Source of the DNA: Catenaria anguillulae PL171
Taxonomy: Eukaryota; Blastocladiomycota; Blastocladiomycetes; Blastocladiales; Catenariaceae
Direction: 5' to 3'
Assembly: GCA_002102555.1 (NCBI GenBank)
Contig: MCFL01000012.1
Coordinates: 493,115-557,114, forward strand
Length of the DNA: 64,000 nucleotides
Under the pieces are notes generated by a model. That model saw nothing but the letters and a program-made list of their open reading frames with translations, ran no database searches and was not told the origin of the DNA. The translations under genes were made by a program, and so were the position numbers. Positions 58,679-64,000 of this stretch are shown piece after piece. Each line of letters opens with the position of its first letter. The first letter of the stretch is position 1.

Positions 58679-58900
58679 ACTTGTTACTGTTGCTTGACAT
58701 TTAGCGCGTGTCCTCTTTCTTTAGACTCATTTCTGTCACTTTTTTTTGTCCTCCTCCCAGTATTTATCCTCATTCGAATCACATCATACCCTATCTTCAT
58801 CCGTGCTCCACAAAACTCTCATGGGTTTTCGCACTTCCAATGTACATACATGCCAATGACAGAGAAACAGGATGAAGCCGATGGATCGCCTTGATCCCCC
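58679..58900. other. convergent 3-prime gap
   Basis: 222 bp between the permease tail and the first J-domain gene on the other strand. T-rich, no gene. Confidence 0.4.
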
Positions 58901-59634
58901 TCAATACAACTTGCTAAACGGTCCACCCGGCAACCGCCTCAAGACCTTCCCGCGCTGCTCGGGGCTCATGTTATAAAACGCCTGCATGACCGGCACGCCC
59001 GTGCGATCCCTGACCGCCCCGATCCTATACCCCGCCACACCCCAAATGCCGCTCCAGGTATGCTTGCGACCATGAACCCAACAACCATGCCCGACAAGAG
59101 TCCGGCCATGGACCACGTGGACCCGGCCGTGCCAGGAAGCGCGTCAATACCAGCTTCTTTGGCCATGGCTTCCATTTCGGCGGCAATCAGCGTTCAAAGA
59201 CCTTGTCGAACATGTGCGTGACGAGTGGATTGACGCCAAGGTATGCCTGGAGTGCTGATTCGAGGGCAGAGTACTCTGCGCCCTCTGCACTTCGAACCAA
59301 CAGGTTGTCCATGTCCGCGTCCATTTCACTTTCGGTGCTTTGTCTGCATCGTTCGCAGCTGCACGTGCACGTTGCTCGGCCATGGCCGCGTCGTACGCCG
59401 CGCGCCGGTCCGGGTCGGATAGAATAAAGTATGCTTGGTTCAGGGCGTGAATGCAGTGCGGATGGCCGCCGAGGATTGGCGCGAAGTGTTGCGCATGTGG
59501 GTGTAGAAATCGGGTGCGCGTGTAGAGCTTCATACTTGTAAGATTCAAGGAGCTTGTCCTGGTCGGCGGTAGGCGGGCGTGTAGGATCTTGTACAGGTCC
59601 GGGAGGGTTTGGGGCGCTTGGACACAGATGTCAT
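58901..59634 (-). pseudogene. J-domain/glycine-zipper protein, copy 1, multiply frame-shifted
   Basis: Pieces in three frames line up with the neighbouring copies: LPDLYKIL, an HPD motif (readable only if one C is added at plus-strand ggg 59512-59514), LNQAYFILSDPDRRAAYD, LQAYLGVNPLVTHMFDKVFE, LIAAEMEAMAKEAG, SGMVVGFMVASIPGAAFG and VRDRTGVPVMQAFYNMSPEQ. At least five single-base losses are needed (about 59040, 59192, 59332, 59448, 59512). The J domain would stimulate an Hsp70 partner. The Gly-zipper helix (VASIPGAAFG) suggests membrane association. Protein identity to copy 2 is high despite the broken frame, so decay is very recent or the consensus is faulty. The start ATG 59634 is inferred. 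Confidence 0.6.
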
Positions 59635-59639
59635 ATTGC

Positions 59640-60018
59640 GTTGACTTGAGTTGAATGGGTCGAACTGAAAATCTGCTCTTGGGGCGACAATGATCCATTT
59701 TGCTCGTCTGTGCTCGAAAGTGGATATGGATCTGTGTCGCAGTCTCTTTCAAACCGTCTATCAAGTCCAACATGCTTCGCCCTTCGCCGCCACGACCTGG
59801 CTCCCAACACCATAGCCCTCAAGACAACCAATCCGGCCATACTCGCCACACGATCCACGTCCACTGCCTCGCCTCGGCCCGATGCTTGAGCTCATATAAT
59901 ACCTCGCCGGCGTATCCACAATCGGCGTGAGGGCCGTCTTGACATCGATCGCTTTCCCCTTGCCGGCGCAGTTGCCGGCAACACTTTCCCTCGGCTGTCG
60001 CTTGGGAATAGGTGTCAT
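59640..60018 (-). CDS. possible small membrane protein (uncertain)
   Basis: From ATG 60018 about 60 codons (PIPKRQPRESVAGN..., then ARYYMSSSIGPRRG) lead, after an apparent one-base shift near 59865, into a frame with a short hydrophobic stretch (MAGLVVLRAMVLGA) and a basic flank RSWRRRAKH. This resembles a small single-helix mitochondrial or membrane protein, but no family is recognised and the frame is not continuous. It lies between J-domain copies 1 and 2. Low confidence. Confidence 0.25.
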
Positions 60019-60108
60019 TGCACTGATTATGAAGAGTACGGCGTTCTTCTGTCCACACATGGGCTTCTCACAACAAGAACGATCCGGTTGATGTTCTTCA
60101 AACATTGA

Positions 60109-60124
60109 AAAAAAAAAAAAAAAA
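60109..60124. repeat. 16-A homopolymer
   Basis: Sixteen consecutive A just beyond the 3-prime end of J-domain copy 2 (T run on the transcribed strand of that gene). A likely length variant. Confidence 0.85.
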
Positions 60125-60171
60125 GTTGGACGAGGGACTCCAACATCTCTACTACCATGACCTGCCCAGCA

Positions 60172-60941
60172 CTACCCACTCTTCCCACCATCGGGCTGAT
60201 CGCTGGCAACTGGCTTGGCCTGATCACGTTGATACAGCTTGTCCAAAGAACGGCCTGCCACACGCCGCAGCACTGCTCCCCGTTGCTCTGGGCTCATGTT
60301 GTAGAATGCCTGCATCACTGGCACGCCTGTGCGATCTCTCACCATCCCGATCTTGAGTCCGGCAACCCCACCGAATGCGGCGCCAGGAATGCTTGCTACC
60401 ATGAACCCAAAACACACCCGACACAAGTCCGGCCGCGGACCACGTGGACCCGGCCGTGCCAGGAAGTACGTCGACGCCTGCTTCTTTGGCCATGGCTTCC
60501 ATTTCGGCCGCAATGATGGGTTCAAAGACCTCATCGAAAATGTGCGTAACAATTGGATTCACACCAAAGATAACCTGAACCGCATTTTGGAGCGTGGATA
60601 AGATCGATGGGAGGAAGCGGTCAGAGTCCGCATGGACGGGCGATGCACATACGGCGAAGCGGTCGACAGCCTCAATGCGCTTGCGCTGCCAGGCCAATTC
60701 CTCGTCGTACACCGCTCGCCGGTGCGGGTCAGAGAGCGTAAAGTATGCTTGATTCAGTAGCGCGAAATGTGCGCGGGCAGACTCGATGGATTGCTTTGAC
60801 GCGTCGCACATCAAGTCTGGGTGCGACCGGAGGGCATGGGCGCATGTACGATTGACGAATTCTGTCCGAGTCGGCAGTTGGTGGGACGTCCAGGACCTTG
60901 TACAAGTCCGGGAGACGTTGCTGTCTGGATAAAGGGACCAT
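60172..60941 (-). CDS. J-domain/glycine-zipper protein, copy 2, two frame disruptions
   Basis: From ATG 60941: LPDLYKVLDVPPTADSDRI, then J-domain helix II SYMR with HALRSHPDLM, in frame only if one G is removed at 60838-60840. LNQAYFTLSDPHRRAVYD, IFGVNPIVTHIFDEVFEP and IIAAEMEAMAKEAGVD follow. The Gly-zipper SIPGAAFGGVAG with VRDRTGVPVMQAFYN is reached after a second disruption near 60406-60412 (ccc aaaa run). About 256 residues. HPD is the Hsp70-contact motif. It is the closest relative of copy 1 (near-identical in the last 70 residues). The 5-prime flanks of copies 1 and 2 share a tcaacgcaat word just before the ATG, consistent with tandem duplication including the promoter. Confidence 0.65.
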
Positions 60942-61590
60942 TGCGTTGACTTGAGCGATACTTACCCGTGTCGATGCAGGAGCATTCCAGATTGGATTTA
61001 CGATCCTCATACGAAGTTTTCTCGCTTTTAATTTCACCAGCAAAACTGACGCGTTCCAATTGGTTGCGATACTTGTATTAATACAAATGTATATATCCGA
61101 AGCAGGCGTTCCCATTCTAGAATGCTGATATACGCAAGATATACCGAAGTAGTGTTCATCAAAGGCCCGAAGCAGACTTTTGATGGTGGCGGCGAGCGGG
61201 AAGCAGTTACCCTTGGCCATGATTGTCTGACGTTGGGTATGATTCCGCAACGGACAGGCGCACCGAGTCAAGCCGGTGAGTGGGCGGATGGTGTCGGACG
61301 TGGGTAAGGAGCGGGTAATGAGGTCGGATGGAGGCGAAGGTAGTGGCCATAGGCTGCTGAGATCTTGTGGCCTGAGGACGGTCCCATGTGAACCGAGGCG
61401 AAATATTTGGTGGCAAGACTAAGAAACGAAAACATCATTGGTAAATACATTGGACACCGGTAGTTCAGCAGGATTGTGAAGGGTGAAAATATACAAAACG
61501 AGTCTTGCTTGGGACGTGATGATCGCCCAATTGAAATGCGTGGTAGGTATTGAGATGAATGAAAAGGGTTGTTGCAGAATGTCGGCAGCC
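60942..61590. other. no gene recognised
   Basis: 650 bp between J-domain copies 2 and 3. Several alternating frames but no domain. It holds the copy 2 promoter and the copy 3 3-prime region. Confidence 0.4.
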
Positions 61591-62316
61591 TCAAAAGATC
61601 AGCTTCCGGGCCAACCGCCCCAAAACCGTCTGCCTCTGCTCGCTGCTCAAGTTCCTAAACACATCCATGACCGCCATGCCCGTTCTATCCCGCACATGGC
61701 CCAGCTTGTAACCAGCAACTGCACCCACTGCCGCACCCGGCACATTTGCGACAATGAATCCCATGATGATACCTGAGATCGATCCCAAGATGCCCCATGT
61801 GGACCCAGCGCCACCACCTGCCGCCGACCGTTGCCGATGCTCCTCGTCGGCCATGGCATCGAGCTCGGACGCAATCAGCGGCTCAAAGACCTCATCAAAC
61901 ACTTTCATGACATGTGGATCTACCCCCAAAAATGCCTGGAAAGCGCGCTGGACATTGTCGGCGTCGGGTGCAGTGGTGAGCGAGGCGGTGGCGTTGTTTG
62001 ACTTGAGGAGCTGGTTGCGGGCCTGGTCATAGGCTTGGCGGCGCTTTGTGTCGCTGAGGACAAAGAAAGCCTCGTTGACGAGCTCAAAGGCGGCAGACGT
62101 GACATTGTCTGTGGCGGTCGGGTGTGTGTCCGGGTGGAGCTTGAGGGCCTCGCGCTGGTATGCCTTGAGGACGTCCTTGAAGGGGGCCGAGGGTTGGATG
62201 TGGAGGACCGAGTAGTAGTCGGAAGGTCGCGGCGGGAGGTGAGCGGGGCATGATTCTGGATTGCAGGAAGCGTGTTTGCCTAGAGTGCCAAAACTTTCCG
62301 TCATGTATGTTTCCAT
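61591..62316 (-). CDS. J-domain/glycine-zipper protein, copy 3 (intact)
   Basis: A continuous frame of 241 codons from ATG 62316 (METYMTESFG); the upstream continuation has no ATG. The J domain lies at about 35-100, with DYYSVLHIQPSAPFKDVLKA, LKLHPDTHPT (HPD intact), FELVNEAFFVLSDTKRRQAYD. The middle block AFLGVDPHVMKVFDEVFEPL and LIASELDAMADEE is shared with copies 1 and 2. The C-terminal Gly-zipper SISGIIMGFIVANVPGAAVG is followed by VRDRTGMAVMDVF. The arrangement matches a fungal J-protein family with a C-terminal Gly-rich membrane-type segment. It presumably serves as an Hsp70 co-chaperone at a membrane. It is the most divergent and the only unbroken copy of the three. Confidence 0.85.
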   Translation of the reverse strand: METYMTESFGTLGKHASCNPESCPAHLPPRPSDYYSVLHIQPSAPFKDVLKAYQREALKLHPDTHPTATDNVTSAAFELVNEAFFVLSDTKRRQAYDQARNQLLKSNNATASLTTAPDADNVQRAFQAFLGVDPHVMKVFDEVFEPLIASELDAMADEEHRQRSAAGGGAGSTWGILGSISGIIMGFIVANVPGAAVGAVAGYKLGHVRDRTGMAVMDVFRNLSSEQRQTVLGRLARKLIF

Positions 62317-62742
62317 CGCACGTGAATGCGTTGGCAAGAATATTAATTACATAACACGTTCGTGATGAGAAAATCGGCTGATCAGCGATCAGAGTGAGGA
62401 AAGTGATCAGATGCCCATGTTGGGTGCTGTAACTCATGATCAACGCCGACCTCGTGTTCAAGTCCAGTGCCCACAGTGCGCCGCAATCCATGTCGCGAAT
62501 TCATCCCAAAAAGGCAAAGTTGACCGCGCCTCTGTGAAGCGGTCTTGACGACTCGGACGACGACGACGGACTCCGACGAGATACATCCCGCCAACCCTCA
62601 ATGCAAGTATTGCAACATCCTTACATAATACCCTAGACTGTCCCGCATCCCTTTCTCCCGGCGGCCACCCACTCGACCCAAAGATCGATCACCGCCCCTT
62701 TCCTTTCCAGCAACGAATCATGCATTCAACCCACTCCGGACC
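62317..62742. promoter_or_regulatory. divergent promoter, J-domain copy 3 / membrane protein
   Basis: 426 bp between divergent starts, with no gene supported. Confidence 0.4.
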
Positions 62743-64000
62743 ATGGTCCTCGCTGCCTTAGCGTTGGCGGCGGTCGCCCTGGCCATTTTGTCGGCTTCGA
62801 CCGCCCACGCTGCTCCCAAGTCCAGATCCCAAGCATTCCAAATTGCCGCTGCCTGGCAACGGCAACAATAATGGCGGCAATAACGGCGGCAACAACGGCG
62901 GCGGTAACAACGGCAACTCACCTGCTCCCTCGCAGCCTCGCGAGGACGAGTGTGAAACCAAGGGCAAGTGTGTTCCGCCCGGCAAGTCAAAGACATGCAT
63001 TGTACCTCATCTCAGTGGCGATTCAGGGGTGCATAGGGTTCTCCTCTCACCGAACATAGTGTTTGTCGTTCGCAACTTGCTCACTCATTATCCATTGCCG
63101 CACTGTCGTTTCGCACAGGTTTCAAGAATGCCTACCTCCCCGTCGACGTCAGTCCTTACTTCAAGGACCGTTTCGACGCTTTTGACGCAAGCACATTCCC
63201 GCGCGAACTCCGCAACGCATCGGATCTCATGGAGCTTTGGGGCAACAAGCCTTGGTCCTACTTTGGCGCTCAATGGAAGGAATTCAACCGCAAACAAGCA
63301 GGATGCGAATTGCCGACCCAGCGGTACTATTTTACGTGGGCCATTATCGACATGATCGAGTACTTCCAGTCCAAGGGCGACCATTGTGCTTCGGGGGCCA
63401 ACCTCGCGGTCTGTGCCGATACTCTTGACAAGCGCGCTGAGCGGGTCATGGAGGATATCAAGAACAAGACATTGTGCACCGGCCCGAAAGAGTACGAGGA
63501 GGCGGCAAACAAGTATGTGCAAAGGCTCAAGACCCATCCGTTCCGCTCAACGTCCTCGGGCTCGTGCATTAATGGGGCCGAGGCAGAGAGGGATTTGAAC
63601 AAGTGCGGGTTTTATACCGAGTTTGCCGCTTGCCAATTCAAAGACGGCTGCCCGGATATCGATTCTGATTTGGCAAAGCGATGCCCCAAGGTTCTTGCCG
63701 AGTACGCTCATGCCCATCTCTTCCCATCGCTTTCAGTAGTGATCCTTAACTCATCGTCCCTCACAACCCACACCCGCTTTCTCGGATCTATCTACCTAGT
63801 TTCCGCGCCGCCTACTCAATCGCCGAAAAGGAGCAAGAGGCCGCCAATGGCTCCACAAGCTCCAACAAAGGCCTCATTGCTGGCGTGGTCATTGGCATCG
63901 TTGCGTTTGCCATCGTCATTGGTCTTTGCATGCTCAAGCGCACGCGTGTCAAGTCCTCCAATCTCAAGGAAACGCTCGGCCGCATGACCTTTGGCCGCAC
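62743..64000 (+). CDS. type I membrane protein, Cys-rich ectodomain (partial)
   Basis: ATG 62743 begins a signal peptide (LAALALAAVALAILSASTAHA). An Asn/Gly repeat (GGNNGGNNGG) and a Cys-bearing ectodomain follow: ECETKGKCVPPGK, later LMELWGNKPWSYFGAQWKEF, CELPTQRYYFTWAIIDM and four further Cys. An intron 63702-63799 (gtacgctc...acctag) leads to a membrane helix (GLIAGVVIGIVAFAIVIGL) and a basic tail that runs off the window. The first frame change (near 62830, a CCC run, one base extra) separates signal peptide and Asn/Gly part. The donor of the intron ending at 63118 is unresolved (gtacct at 63002 or gtcaaa at 62986). No family is recognised; a cell-surface role is inferred. Confidence 0.6.

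Noticed and set aside
1-64000. CRISPR arrays, tRNA and rRNA genes
   Set aside because: I looked for regularly spaced direct repeats, tRNA T-loop and acceptor pairing, and conserved rRNA words, and found none convincing. A eukaryotic nuclear window is not expected to contain CRISPR arrays.

Overview
The window is nuclear DNA of an early-diverging, flagellated fungus. Genes are dense, with many short introns (about 56-178 nt, usual donor gtacgt or gtatgt). Fungal markers are STE12, SHO1, URB2, BMT5 and a two-domain fluoride exporter. LRRC45, a centriole/cilium-linked protein lost from non-flagellated fungi, points to a zoosporic lineage. Two fungal membrane proteins carrying a bacterial-type glycine-betaine-binding (OpuAC) domain make Blastocladiomycota my best guess; that last step is inference.

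Layout. 1-3 kb: gene-poor, with a 207-bp near-perfect inverted repeat and one unknown ORF. 3-20 kb: GPATCH1-like splicing factor (-), STE12 (+) with a long pyrimidine-rich leader, BMT5 rRNA methyltransferase (+), a single-pass membrane protein (-) and URB2 (+). 20-28 kb: a multi-exon pseudokinase-like gene, a 2.4-kb empty stretch and two decayed retrotransposon gag regions. 28-47 kb: a disordered nuclear-type protein (-), queuosine salvage QNG1 (+), two paralogous OpuAC/Cys-rich/multi-TM receptor-like genes in opposite orientation that bracket FEX (-) and LRRC45 (+), then NDUFS8 (-) and LYRM2 (+) sharing a divergent promoter. 47-54 kb: coiled-coil protein (-), SHO1 (+), Mgr3-like TPR protein (-). 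54-64 kb: an APC-family permease, a tandem set of three J-domain/glycine-zipper genes (-), and a type I membrane protein running off the right edge.

Functional links: STE12 and SHO1 belong to the pheromone/filamentation and osmosensing MAPK circuits. BMT5 and URB2 both serve 60S ribosome biogenesis. NDUFS8 and LYRM2 both concern mitochondrial complex I.

A cross-cutting observation is that several otherwise well-conserved reading frames (URB2, permease, FEX, the 28-30 kb gene, two J-domain copies, the last gene, perhaps the 14-15 kb gene) are interrupted by single-base shifts, nearly all inside short G or C runs and mostly one base missing. Other genes (STE12, SHO1, LRRC45, QNG1, NDUFS8, LYRM2) splice into perfect frames. 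Consensus homopolymer error is the simplest explanation, but real decay is not excluded.
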